Shown here: piece after piece, positions 1 through 7,752 of the stretch
Position numbering within the stretch: the first letter of the stretch is position 1
Layout: each line of letters begins with the position of its first letter
Origin: Pseudomonas kilonensis
GTDB taxonomy: Bacteria > Pseudomonadota > Gammaproteobacteria > Pseudomonadales > Pseudomonadaceae
DNA length: 64,000 nt
Reading direction: 5' to 3'
NCBI RefSeq assembly: GCF_001269885.1
Contig: NZ_LHVH01000027.1
Span: 119,092-183,091, forward strand
The notes under the pieces: generated by a model
What the model was told of the DNA's origin: nothing
Seen by the model: the letters and a program-made list of their open reading frames with translations, nothing else
The model's database searches: none
Position numbers and translations under genes: made by a program

Positions 1-767
1 AAAAACCTTGTCACCACATCGAGCACTCGCTGCGGCAGTTGATCACCAATCGCCGCAAGTGTGCCGAGACGCGCACGACAGCGATCATCCCAGGCAGCGA
101 GCAATCATTGTTCGCCAAGGTACAGCGCCTGGACAGCTTTAAAAGCAAAGTTCGCATCACCTTGGGTACGCCCCAGCGCAACGGACGCTTCGACTGGCCA
201 TTGGAAGAATTGCAGAACATGCTGCATGCCGAGGAACGAGGCATTGAGACGTCGGCGCTGCTGGGGTTTGGCTACACAAGGAGTGGACTGGGCCTGGCTC
301 AGGATTACTTCCTTATTACCCAGTTGCTGGAAGACCACATAGACGGCAAGAAATGGTTGGCCGAACACCCCGGGCAAATCGAAACATTCATCCGAAAAGC
401 TTTCCAACTTCTGGATTCTCTAACGAGCAGGAACATCAGCCACATGGATTTCTGGGTGGGCAACCTCATGCAGCCTACTGATGGAAAAGGGCCACTCAAG
501 GCCATCGATTTTGAGAATTGCTTCTCACGGTCGACGCCATACCTCAGTGAAACACTTGGCTTCCAGCTCGGTTTCCTTTATCACCGTGAGATTTACAAGC
601 TAATCACCGAAGCCCGTTATGACAGCCTGGTGAGGGAATTTCTCAGGCAGAAGCCAACGGTGTCGATGGATAACTTCAACGAGGTGTACCAAGTCAGCAA
701 GCACAGTCACCTGGGCCGCAAGGAACGTCGTGAGTTTTTTTTGCAAGGCCGGCTTATGCTCGGCTGA
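1..767 (+). CDS. Kinase-like protein (LPS kinase/BUD32 type), 5' end outside the window
   Basis: The reading frame is open to the left edge (first full codon at base 3), so the start lies upstream; the TTG at 39 is not a credible start. The segment HMDFWVGN (bases 441-464) followed by DFEN (507-518) matches the HxDxxxxN catalytic loop and the DFG-like metal site of small protein-kinase-fold enzymes such as WaaP/Kdo kinases and BUD32. This suggests phosphorylation of a sugar in lipopolysaccharide or of a related small substrate, in the cytoplasm. The following gene is glycosyltransferase-like, which fits an envelope-sugar role. The N-terminal glycine-rich loop is not visible because the gene is cut. 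The family is inferred from two motifs only, so substrate and exact family are open. Confidence 0.7.
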   Translation, partial: KPCHHIEHSLRQLITNRRKCAETRTTAIIPGSEQSLFAKVQRLDSFKSKVRITLGTPQRNGRFDWPLEELQNMLHAEERGIETSALLGFGYTRSGLGLAQDYFLITQLLEDHIDGKKWLAEHPGQIETFIRKAFQLLDSLTSRNISHMDFWVGNLMQPTDGKGPLKAIDFENCFSRSTPYLSETLGFQLGFLYHREIYKLITEARYDSLVREFLRQKPTVSMDNFNEVYQVSKHSHLGRKERREFFLQGRLMLG

Positions 768-796
768 CCCATCCGGGGCGCGGCATTGGTCCTGCA

Positions 797-1903
797 ATGT
801 CGTTAATTGATAGGGTAGACTCCCGGCCATTGCTGTCTGGAGATAAAGGCTTCACATGCAGGTTATTAATTTTCAGGGAACACCCGTCAAAAAAGTTCGT
901 CATCAGTATCCTGACGGCCCTTGCTCATGGTAATCCATCCACCCTTCCCAGCATCAGGATCCTGACCGACCGGCCTGAGGATTACCTGGGCTGGCCGGTC
1001 GAGACACTCGCGCTGTCTCCCCAACTGCTAAGCGAGTGGCAAGGCAACAACGGTTACATACATCGGCGCAAAGCCTGTGCCATAGCGTCAGGCCTGAAGC
1101 TGGCGGAAAAAACCCTGTTTGTCGACACCGACACGCTATTTTTCGCCGACCCCGACCTGCTATTCAAGCAAATCGAGCCAGGGCAATACCTGATGGACCG
1201 CTTGGAATACAAGTGGGATTACGTCTGCAAGCGAGAGAGTTACCAAACGTTGGGGACGCACCTGCGCGCCCACGGCATCACTCCGAGCAGTAGCTTCAAT
1301 CTCTACAACAGCGGCCTATGCGGCGTGACCGACAACGACGCTGCGCTGCTTGCCCAGGCCATCGGACTGATCGATGAATGGACCGAGGATGGCTTCGACA
1401 TCCATACCATCGAACAGATCGCGATTTCGTTCGCGCTGCACACCAAGACCGTTAAAGAAAGCAAAAAATTCGTTTATCACTACTTCGGTGAGAAACGCTT
1501 TTTCCACACCATGCATGCGCATTTCTTTGCCCAACACGGCGAGGCTTTCAGCGCGCAGTTGGTCGAGCGCAGCCATGACGTACCACGCACCCGGCCATCC
1601 CCATCGACCTGGCGGCGCCTGAAGATAAAATGGCAATTGCGCGGTCAGCGCGGCGCCTTGAACAAGATCGGTCGCGACCTGTTGTATGGCAGCGCGGCGC
1701 CAGAGAATCCTTACTTCGACCTTAGCCGGCACCATTGGTGGGATTCGGCATCAAGGGAGATTCTTCGGCTGAATCCGGAGCTCCGGCAACAGCTGTTCGG
1801 CCAACTGGAGCATTGGCCGCAGCACCTACCGGAGCCATCCAAGGCTCAAGACAAGACGTTGATCATGGCGCACCTGCGCAAGCGAATCATGGCCTCGGGC
1901 TGA
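797..1903 (+). CDS. Glycosyltransferase-like protein with a probable frameshift near its start
   Basis: The open frame encodes 368 residues with a FVDTDTLFF segment (residues 108-116). A DxD motif after a hydrophobic strand is the nucleotide-sugar/metal site of GT-A fold glycosyltransferases. No signal peptide is seen, so cytoplasmic glycan assembly is likely, in keeping with the upstream kinase-like gene. The ATG at 797 has no ribosome-binding site and lies before the likely -10 box. A better start is ATG 856, preceded by GGAGATAAAGG, but it is in another frame and stops after 25 codons. Removing one A from the six at 889-894 would join that start to the long frame. The native gene is therefore probably 856-1903, with either a real frameshift or a sequencing slip. 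Function beyond glycosyltransfer is not recognisable. Confidence 0.65.
   Translation: MSLIDRVDSRPLLSGDKGFTCRLLIFREHPSKKFVISILTALAHGNPSTLPSIRILTDRPEDYLGWPVETLALSPQLLSEWQGNNGYIHRRKACAIASGLKLAEKTLFVDTDTLFFADPDLLFKQIEPGQYLMDRLEYKWDYVCKRESYQTLGTHLRAHGITPSSSFNLYNSGLCGVTDNDAALLAQAIGLIDEWTEDGFDIHTIEQIAISFALHTKTVKESKKFVYHYFGEKRFFHTMHAHFFAQHGEAFSAQLVERSHDVPRTRPSPSTWRRLKIKWQLRGQRGALNKIGRDLLYGSAAPENPYFDLSRHHWWDSASREILRLNPELRQQLFGQLEHWPQHLPEPSKAQDKTLIMAHLRKRIMASG
814..842 (+). promoter_or_regulatory. Duplicated promoter/leader, copy A
   Basis: A 29-base stretch matches 1970-1998 upstream of apeB at 27 positions. It begins with TAGACT (815-820), a plausible -10 box with CTGCAA 17 bp upstream, and runs into GGAGATAAAGG (840-850), a strong ribosome-binding site for the ATG at 856. 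If the -10 is real, transcription starts near 827, downstream of the ATG at 797. Confidence 0.5.
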
Positions 1904-1969
1904 TCGATATATCGAGGCCGCACAACAATCCATGACGGAGAACAGCTCTGCAACGCGGGCTGCCAATAC

Positions 1970-1998
1970 GGTAAACTCCCGCCCATTGCTGTCTGGAG
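1970..1998 (+). promoter_or_regulatory. apeB promoter/leader, copy B of the duplicated leader
   Basis: This copy reads TAAACT (1972-1977) as -10, with CTGCAA 18 bp upstream, and ends in CTGGAG just before the apeB start at 2005. The match to 814-842 suggests that the glycosyltransferase gene and apeB carry copies of one promoter leader. Confidence 0.5.
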
Positions 1999-2004
1999 TT
2001 ATTT

Positions 2005-3294
2005 ATGCGCGCAGAGTTGAACCAGGGCCTGATCGACTTTCTCAAGGCCTCCCCTACCCCGTTCCACGCCACCGCCAGCCTCGCCAAGCGCCTGGAGGCG
2101 GCAGGCTATCAGCGTCTTGACGAACGCGAGACCTGGGCCACCGAGGCCAACGGTCGCTATTACGTCACGCGCAACGACTCCTCGATTATCGCCTTCAAGC
2201 TCGGCCGCAACTCCCCGTTGCACGACGGCATCCGCCTGGTCGGCGCCCACACCGACAGCCCCTGCCTGCGGGTCAAGCCGCAGCCGGAACTGCAACGCCA
2301 CGGGTTCTGGCAACTGGGTGTGGAAGTCTACGGCGGCGCGCTGCTGGCGCCGTGGTTCGACCGCGACCTGTCCCTGGCCGGGCGCGTGACCTTCCGTCGC
2401 GACGGCAAGGTCGAAAGCCAGTTGATCGATTTCAAGGCGCCGATCGCCACGATTCCGAACCTGGCCATCCACCTCAATCGCGAAGCCAACCAGGGCTGGG
2501 CCATCAACCCGCAGAATGAGCTGCCGCCGATCCTTGCCCAGTTCGCCGGTGACGAACGCGTTGACTTCCGTGCTGTGCTCACCGATCAACTGGCCCGCGA
2601 ACATGGCCTGAATGCCGACGTGGTGCTCGATTACGAGTTGAGCTTCTATGACACGCAAAGCGCTGCGGTCATTGGCCTGCACGGCGATTTCATTGCCGGC
2701 GCGCGCCTGGACAACCTGCTGTCGTGCTACGCCGGCCTGCAAGCCTTGCTGAACGCCGACACCGAAGAAACCTGCGTGCTGGTGTGCAACGATCACGAGG
2801 AGGTCGGCTCGTGCTCGGCCTGTGGCGCCGACGGTCCGATGCTGGAACAGACCCTGCGTCGCCTGCTGCCTGAAGGTGAAGAATTCGTCCGCACCATTCA
2901 GAAATCCCTGCTGGTTTCAGCGGACAACGCCCACGGCGTGCATCCCAACTATGCCGACAAGCACGACGCCAACCATGGCCCCAAGCTCAACGCCGGCCCG
3001 GTGATCAAGGTCAACAGCAACCAGCGCTACGCCACCAACAGCGAAACCGCCGGGTTCTTCCGCCACCTGTGCATGGCTGAAGAAGTGCCGGTGCAGAGCT
3101 TCGTGGTGCGCAGCGACATGGGCTGCGGTTCGACCATCGGCCCGATCACCGCCAGCCAGCTGGGCGTGCGTACCGTGGACATCGGCCTGCCGACCTTCGC
3201 CATGCATTCGATCCGCGAACTGTGCGGCAGCCATGACCTGGCGCATCTGGTGAAGGTGCTGAGCGCGTTCTACGCCTCTCGCGAGTTGCCATAG
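2005..3294 (+). CDS. apeB: M18 family aminopeptidase ApeB
   Basis: The 429-residue product is a cytoplasmic zinc aminopeptidase of family M18 (aspartyl aminopeptidase/DAP2 type), which removes N-terminal residues from peptides. Zinc-site motifs are visible: AHTDSPCLRVKP near residue 81, NDHEEVGS near 262, SADNAHGVHPNY near 312 and the terminal MHSIRELCGSHD. The length is normal for the family. The ATG at 2005 lies 8 bases after CTGGAG. The gene is monocistronic here, with its own leader upstream and a REP pair downstream. Confidence 0.95.
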   Translation: MRAELNQGLIDFLKASPTPFHATASLAKRLEAAGYQRLDERETWATEANGRYYVTRNDSSIIAFKLGRNSPLHDGIRLVGAHTDSPCLRVKPQPELQRHGFWQLGVEVYGGALLAPWFDRDLSLAGRVTFRRDGKVESQLIDFKAPIATIPNLAIHLNREANQGWAINPQNELPPILAQFAGDERVDFRAVLTDQLAREHGLNADVVLDYELSFYDTQSAAVIGLHGDFIAGARLDNLLSCYAGLQALLNADTEETCVLVCNDHEEVGSCSACGADGPMLEQTLRRLLPEGEEFVRTIQKSLLVSADNAHGVHPNYADKHDANHGPKLNAGPVIKVNSNQRYATNSETAGFFRHLCMAEEVPVQSFVVRSDMGCGSTIGPITASQLGVRTVDIGLPTFAMHSIRELCGSHDLAHLVKVLSAFYASRELP

Positions 3295-3317
3295 TTGCCC
3301 CGAAGGCATGATGAGCC

Positions 3318-3426
3318 CTGTGGGAGCAAGGCTTGCCCGCGATGAAGGCGACTCTATTTCTGGAAAGACCGAGTTGCCTTCATCGCGAGCAAGCTTTGCT
3401 CCCACACAGCTTTGCTCCCACACAGT
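3318..3426. repeat. REP pair (REPIN-like) downstream of apeB
   Basis: Two inverted copies, CTGTGGGAGCAAGGCTTGCC and its complement ending in GCTTTGCTCCCACACAG, flank a ~40-base spacer. The right end is followed by a second, partial CTTTGCTCCCACACAG, so its terminal ~15 bases are iterated. Confidence 0.9.
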
Positions 3427-3539
3427 TTTCTTCCCACACAGTGTTTGCCTCGGGAATGAGGGCGATGTGACATACATCAGCACACCCCGACAAAACCCCA
3501 ACTAGACTGGCCTTATCCTTCCCCGACAAGGCTGTCGCC

Positions 3540-3722
3540 ATGATCTCGATGTCTTCGTTCAACGCCATGCTGGTGCCCATCATTGCCGGCATGATCCTGC
3601 TGGCCATCGGCTTCAACTTCCGTGACAAGAACGTCGGGGTCTTTGCCATGTGGATCGGCATGTTGTTGATCCTCGCCACGGTGGTGATCAAGATCCTGAG
3701 CAAGCTCAACGAGTCGCTCTGA
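3540..3722 (+). CDS. Small inner-membrane protein
   Basis: The 60-residue product has two hydrophobic stretches, roughly residues 9-24 and 33-51, separated by a short charged loop with FNFRDKN, so a two-pass inner-membrane protein is likely. ATG 3540 or the in-frame ATG 3549 could be the start. It is convergent with the GntR gene, 7 bases apart. No function is recognised; a conserved small protein at this place in the apeB-GntR neighbourhood is plausible. Confidence 0.65.
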   Translation: MISMSSFNAMLVPIIAGMILLAIGFNFRDKNVGVFAMWIGMLLILATVVIKILSKLNESL

Positions 3723-3729
3723 CCCTGTC

Positions 3730-4476
3730 TCAGGCTGTCGGCGATTGTTCCGGCTCAGGTTGCTCCGGCACATCCACGCCGACATGGATCGCATCGTGTC
3801 GCCAGAACTCCAGGTCGCAATCGATCAGCCGCTGATGCTGGTCATAGTTGACCCGTGCAATACGAAGCCCGGGGCTGCCCACCGAAACCTTCAACGCCGC
3901 TGCCGCTTCCGGCTGTAGAGAGGTGGGCACGATTTCAAACTTCACTCGGCCGTAGTGCAGGTCGTAATGGCGGGCGTACAGCTCGGTGATGGACTGGTTG
4001 AGGTCGAACCCCAAGATGTCCGGAAAATACTGCGGGTTCAGGTAGTGCTCGACGTACAGCACCAGCCGCTCGTCGATACGCCGCACGCGGCAGATCTGGA
4101 TCACGCTGGACAACGCCGGCAACTGCAACCAGGCGCACACCGCCGCCGAAGCGGGTTGCAGACGCGCCGAAATCACTTGGGTAGAAGGCACACGCCCCTG
4201 GGCCGCGACCATGGCGTGGAAATGGCTGCGCTGCATCAGGTTGTAGGCCAGGCGCGGCGGCGAGACGAACCAGCCCCGGCGCTCCTCCCGATAAATCTGC
4301 CCCTGGGCTTCGAGCTGCAACAACGCCTCACGCACGGTAATGCGCGTGGTCCCGAACAACTCACTGAGCTTGCGCTCGGCCGGCAATTTGCTGCCGGGCG
4401 CCAGCAACCCGTGGTCGAGCTGCTCTTGCAGGACCTGTCCGATGGCTGTCACCGCTTTGGTTGCATCGATGCGCAT
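3730..4476 (-). CDS. GntR/HutC-family transcriptional regulator with UTRA domain
   Basis: Residues 1-70 form a winged helix-turn-helix of GntR type (GSKLPAERKLSELFGTTRIT, then VREALLQLEAQG). Residues ~85-235 fit the UTRA ligand-binding domain of HutC/PhnF-like regulators. The ATG at 4476 is preferred over the adjoining TTG. The gene is divergent from the importer operon starting at 4826. A CTAG-centred palindrome occurs just upstream of its own start and another in the importer promoter, so autorepression plus repression of the importer, relieved by an imported compound, is the simplest model. The ligand is unknown; regulators of this subfamily often sense phosphonates, amino sugars or histidine-pathway compounds. 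Confidence 0.9.
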   Translation of the reverse strand: MRIDATKAVTAIGQVLQEQLDHGLLAPGSKLPAERKLSELFGTTRITVREALLQLEAQGQIYREERRGWFVSPPRLAYNLMQRSHFHAMVAAQGRVPSTQVISARLQPASAAVCAWLQLPALSSVIQICRVRRIDERLVLYVEHYLNPQYFPDILGFDLNQSITELYARHYDLHYGRVKFEIVPTSLQPEAAAALKVSVGSPGLRIARVNYDQHQRLIDCDLEFWRHDAIHVGVDVPEQPEPEQSPTA

Positions 4477-4490
4477 CAACGTTACCTATC

Positions 4491-4502
4491 TGGACTAGAC
4501 CA
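4491..4502. promoter_or_regulatory. Putative GntR operator before the regulator gene
   Basis: TGGACTAGACCA is a near-perfect palindrome (ideal TGGTCTAGACCA) 14 bases upstream of the regulator start. It shares CTAGACCA with the second site at 4769-4780. Confidence 0.65.
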
Positions 4503-4720
4503 GCACTGTTTCGGGGCAAGATCGACGGTTCATCGACCCGTTTCTGGGTCCAGCAAGCCTAGGCACTGCACATGACTGGCAGATGACAGAGCCGCCGAAC
4601 GGTCGTTTTGCAAGCGTGCAAATTAACGGCCAAGTCCTTGCAGATCAGCTGTTTAACCATGGTCTACGCTTAATTCGCAGCCAACCCTCACGAGCCTGAC
4701 ATTTCCCGGGAGATCCTGAA

Positions 4721-4754
4721 CCGACATCAAAATGTCACAGGGCTCGCCTACATT
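4721..4754 (+). promoter_or_regulatory. Putative PhoB-dependent promoter of the importer operon
   Basis: CCGACAT CAAA ATGTCAC (4721-4738) matches about 14 of 18 positions of the Pho box consensus with correct 11-bp half-site spacing. Ten bases later comes TACATT (4749-4754), a 4/6 match to a -10 box, the usual layout of PhoB-activated promoters that lack a good -35. Confidence 0.55.
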
Positions 4755-4768
4755 GGCTCAGGTATTGC

Positions 4769-4780
4769 TGACCTAGACCA
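4769..4780. promoter_or_regulatory. Putative GntR operator in the importer promoter
   Basis: TGACCTAGACCA is centred on CTAG (4773-4776), about 8-15 bases after the predicted transcription start, a position suited to repression. It lies 46 bases before the binding-protein ATG. Confidence 0.65.
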
Positions 4781-4825
4781 ACACAACCGCAATCGCAGCG
4801 TTGAAAACGCCCATAGGAGCTTCGG

Positions 4826-5893
4826 ATGAAACAGCTTTTCCTGGCATCACTGTTAGGCTCGACCATTGCCATGTGCACCGCCGCCATGGCCGCTGACACC
4901 GATCTGAAAACGTTGGAAGCCGCTGCGAAAGCGGAAGGCGCCGTGAACAGCGTCGGCATGCCCGATGACTGGGCAAACTGGAAAGGCACCTGGGACGACT
5001 TGGCCAAGCTCTACGGCCTGAAACACATCGACACCGACATGAGCTCGGCCCAGGAAATCGCCAAGTTCGCCGCCGAGAAAGACAACGCCAGCGCCGACAT
5101 CGGCGACGTCGGTGCGGCGTTCGGCCCGATCGCGGTCAAGCAGGGCGTGGTCCAACCCTACAAGCCAAGTACCTGGGAACAAGTCCCTGCCTGGGCCAAG
5201 GACAAGGACGGCAACTGGGCATTGGCCTACACCGGCACCATCGCGTTCATCGTCAACAAGAAGCTGCTGCACGGCTCCGAAGTACCGACCAAGTGGGCGG
5301 ACCTGAAGACCGGCAAATACAAAGTCTCCATCGGTGACGTGAGCACCGCTGCCCAAGCCGCCAACGGCGTGCTGGCAGCCGCCCTGGCCAATGGTGGCGA
5401 CGAGAAGAACGTCCAGCCGGCACTGTTGATGTTCGCCGAGATCGCCAAGCAAGGACGCCTGTCCATGGCCAACCCGACTATCTCCACGATGGAAAAAGGT
5501 GAAGTCGAAGTCGGCGTGGTCTGGGATTTCAACGGCCTGAGCTACAAGGCCAAGATGGCCAACCCGGATGACTACGTTGTGCTGATTCCGTCCGACGGCT
5601 CGGTCATCTCCGGCTACACCACCATCATCAATAAATACGCCAAGCACCCGAACGCCGCCAAGCTGGCCCGCGAGTACATCTTCAGCGACGCCGGCCAGAT
5701 CAACCTGGCCAAGGGCAACGCCCGTCCGATCCGCGCCGAGCACCTGACCCTGCCGGCAGAGGTCAAGGCCAAGCTGCTGCCGAACGAGCAGTACAAAGGC
5801 GTGACCCCGATCAAGGACGCGGATGCTTGGGAGAAGACTTCCAAGGCACTGCCGCAGAAGTGGCAGGAAGAAGTGATCATCAACATGCAATAA
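4826..5893 (+). CDS. ABC transporter periplasmic substrate-binding protein
   Basis: The 355-residue protein starts with a typical signal peptide (residues 1-22, cleavage after AMA) after a good ribosome-binding site (TAGGAGC). The mature part, beginning TDLKTLEAAAKAEGAVNSVG, is of the type II periplasmic binding family used for iron, polyamine, thiamine and 2-aminoethylphosphonate importers. It is the first gene of an operon with two permeases and an ATPase. The phosphodiesterase-fold and HAD phosphatase genes of the same cluster, plus the Pho-box-like promoter, suggest a phosphorus-containing substrate. That is inference; the binding pocket cannot be read from the sequence. Confidence 0.85.
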   Translation: MKQLFLASLLGSTIAMCTAAMAADTDLKTLEAAAKAEGAVNSVGMPDDWANWKGTWDDLAKLYGLKHIDTDMSSAQEIAKFAAEKDNASADIGDVGAAFGPIAVKQGVVQPYKPSTWEQVPAWAKDKDGNWALAYTGTIAFIVNKKLLHGSEVPTKWADLKTGKYKVSIGDVSTAAQAANGVLAAALANGGDEKNVQPALLMFAEIAKQGRLSMANPTISTMEKGEVEVGVVWDFNGLSYKAKMANPDDYVVLIPSDGSVISGYTTIINKYAKHPNAAKLAREYIFSDAGQINLAKGNARPIRAEHLTLPAEVKAKLLPNEQYKGVTPIKDADAWEKTSKALPQKWQEEVIINMQ

Positions 5894-5945
5894 GGCGGTC
5901 GCTCCCGCTCGGATATCCACTGGGCACCCAACTGTGGAGCAGTCC

Positions 5946-6038
5946 CTGTGGGAGCAAAGCTTGCTCGCGATAAACGATGACACGGTCTTGAAGTAGTACC
6001 GTATCGCCAGCATCGCGAGCAAGCTTTGCTCCCACAGG
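5946..6038. repeat. REP pair inside the importer operon
   Basis: CTGTGGGAGCAAAGCTTGCTC and its inverse face each other across ~35 bases between the binding-protein gene and the phosphodiesterase gene. In such a position it could reduce or end transcription after the first gene, or stabilise the binding-protein mRNA. Confidence 0.9.
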
Positions 6039-6103
6039 CCTGCTCTTACAGTGGAGCTTGGGGGATTCGAGTTTTCTGGTATCTGCCCGGAGTCCCGGTA
6101 CCC

Positions 6104-6910
6104 ATGAAGCACAACGTCATCCTGGTGGTGCTCGACGGTCTCAACCATGAGGTCGCCCGGCATGCCATGGGGCATTTGCAGGCTTACGTCGGCGCAGGAC
6201 GCGCGGCCCTCTACAAACTGGAATGTGAGTTGCCCGCCCTGTCCCGTCCGCTCTACGAATGCATCCTCACCGGCGTCGTGCCCATCGACAGCGGGATCGT
6301 GCACAACAACGTCTCGCGCCTGTCGAACCAGCGCAGCATTTTCCACTACGCCACCCAGGCCGGCTTGAGTACGGCGGCCGCGGCGTATCACTGGGTCAGC
6401 GAGCTCTATAACGTTTCGCCCTTCGTGGCCGGTCGCGATCGTCACACCGACAACCCCGACTTGCCGATTCAACACGGGCATTTCTATTGGAATGACCATT
6501 ACCCCGATTCCCATCTGTTCGCCGACGCCGAACACCTGCGCCAGCGCTACTTGCCGAACTTTTTGCTGGTGCACCCGATGAACATCGACGACGCCGGCCA
6601 TAAGCACGGCCTCGACACCCCGCAATACCGCAACAGCGCCCGCTCCGCCGACATCAACCTGGCGGTCTACCTGCAAGCCTGGCTCGACGCCGGTTACCAG
6701 GTGCTGGTGACGTCCGACCACGGCATGAACAACGATCGCTCCCATAACGGCCTGCTGGCCGAAGAACGGGAAGTGCCGCTGTTTGTCCTGGGCAGCGGCT
6801 TCAGTTTCGATCCCGCCGCCACGCCCCGGCAGACCGAACTGTGCGGCACCATTTGCCAATTGCTCGGCGTCGACCACGACAAACCCTACTGCCAGGAGTT
6901 ACTCAAGTGA
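6104..6910 (+). CDS. Alkaline-phosphatase-superfamily phosphodiesterase/pyrophosphatase-like enzyme
   Basis: The 268-residue product begins MKHNVILVVLDGLN, with the metal-binding aspartate after a hydrophobic strand as in nucleotide pyrophosphatases and phosphonoacetate hydrolases. SRPLYECILTG (~42-52) is near the expected nucleophile, and TSDHGMNND (~204-212) supplies the second metal site. No signal peptide is present, so it should act in the cytoplasm on an imported phosphoester or phosphonate. The ATG at 6104 is chosen because the longer frame begins inside the REP element. Its stop overlaps the GTG of the first permease gene, so the two are translationally coupled. Confidence 0.8.
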   Translation: MKHNVILVVLDGLNHEVARHAMGHLQAYVGAGRAALYKLECELPALSRPLYECILTGVVPIDSGIVHNNVSRLSNQRSIFHYATQAGLSTAAAAYHWVSELYNVSPFVAGRDRHTDNPDLPIQHGHFYWNDHYPDSHLFADAEHLRQRYLPNFLLVHPMNIDDAGHKHGLDTPQYRNSARSADINLAVYLQAWLDAGYQVLVTSDHGMNNDRSHNGLLAEEREVPLFVLGSGFSFDPAATPRQTELCGTICQLLGVDHDKPYCQELLK

Positions 6911-7752
6911 ACGCCATGACGCGCGGCAAATGGCTGGCAGCGTTGTGCCTGGTGCCCTTCGCGATTTTCTTCATCGTGTTCCAGATCGCCCCGCTGCTCT
7001 GGGTGCTGGTCAACAGCCTGGAATCGGAAGAGTTCGGCTGGGGCCTGGCCAACTTCAGCAAGATCTTCAGTTCCAAGTTCTACCTGCAAGCGATCCAGCA
7101 CAGCCTGGAGATCAGCTTCTGGTCCAGTGTGTTCGGCATCGTCATCGCCGTGCTGGGCAGCTACTCCCTGCGCCGGGTGGATTCGCGGCTGCGCAACTTC
7201 GTCAACGCCTTCGCCAACATGACCAGCAACTTCGCCGGCGTGCCCCTGGCCTTCGCCTTCATCATTTTGCTCGGGTTCAACGGCAGCATCACGATCATGC
7301 TCAAACAGGCGGGGATCATCGAGGATTTCAACCTGTACTCGAAAACCGGGTTGATCATCCTCTACACCTACTTCCAGATCCCCCTGGGCGTGCTGCTGCT
7401 CTATCCGGCCTTCGACGCCCTGCGCGAAGACTGGCGCGAGTCCGCCGAGCTGCTGGGCGCCAACGGCTGGCAGTTCTGGCGACACATTGGCTTGCCGGTG
7501 CTGACCCCGGCGCTGCTGGGCACCTTCGTGATCCTGCTGGCCAACGCCCTCGGCGCCTACGCCACGGTCTATGCGCTGACCACCGGCAACTTCAACGTGC
7601 TGCCGATTCGCATCGCCGCCATGGTCTCTGGCGACATTTCCCTCGACCCGAACATGGCCAGTGCCCTGGCCGTGATATTGGTGGCGTTGATGACCGTGGT
7701 CACCATCGTCCATCAGTTGCTGCTCAAGAGGAGCTACCATGTCTCGCGCTGA
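6907..7752 (+). CDS. ABC transporter permease 1
   Basis: This 281-residue inner-membrane protein has about six membrane segments and an EAA loop for contacting the ATPase (ESAELLGANGWQFWRHIGLP, ~180-200). GTG 6907 forms a GTGA overlap with the upstream stop and lies 8 bases after AGGAG, whereas ATG 6916 is too far from it; GTG is therefore preferred. It pairs with the following permease to form the membrane channel of a PotB/CysT-like importer. Confidence 0.88.
   Translation: MNAMTRGKWLAALCLVPFAIFFIVFQIAPLLWVLVNSLESEEFGWGLANFSKIFSSKFYLQAIQHSLEISFWSSVFGIVIAVLGSYSLRRVDSRLRNFVNAFANMTSNFAGVPLAFAFIILLGFNGSITIMLKQAGIIEDFNLYSKTGLIILYTYFQIPLGVLLLYPAFDALREDWRESAELLGANGWQFWRHIGLPVLTPALLGTFVILLANALGAYATVYALTTGNFNVLPIRIAAMVSGDISLDPNMASALAVILVALMTVVTIVHQLLLKRSYHVSR

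Noticed and set aside
4853..6877. Long minus-strand open frame opposite the importer genes
   Set aside because: It is antisense to two convincing genes, crosses a REP element and has a composition explained by high GC at third codon positions of the + strand genes.
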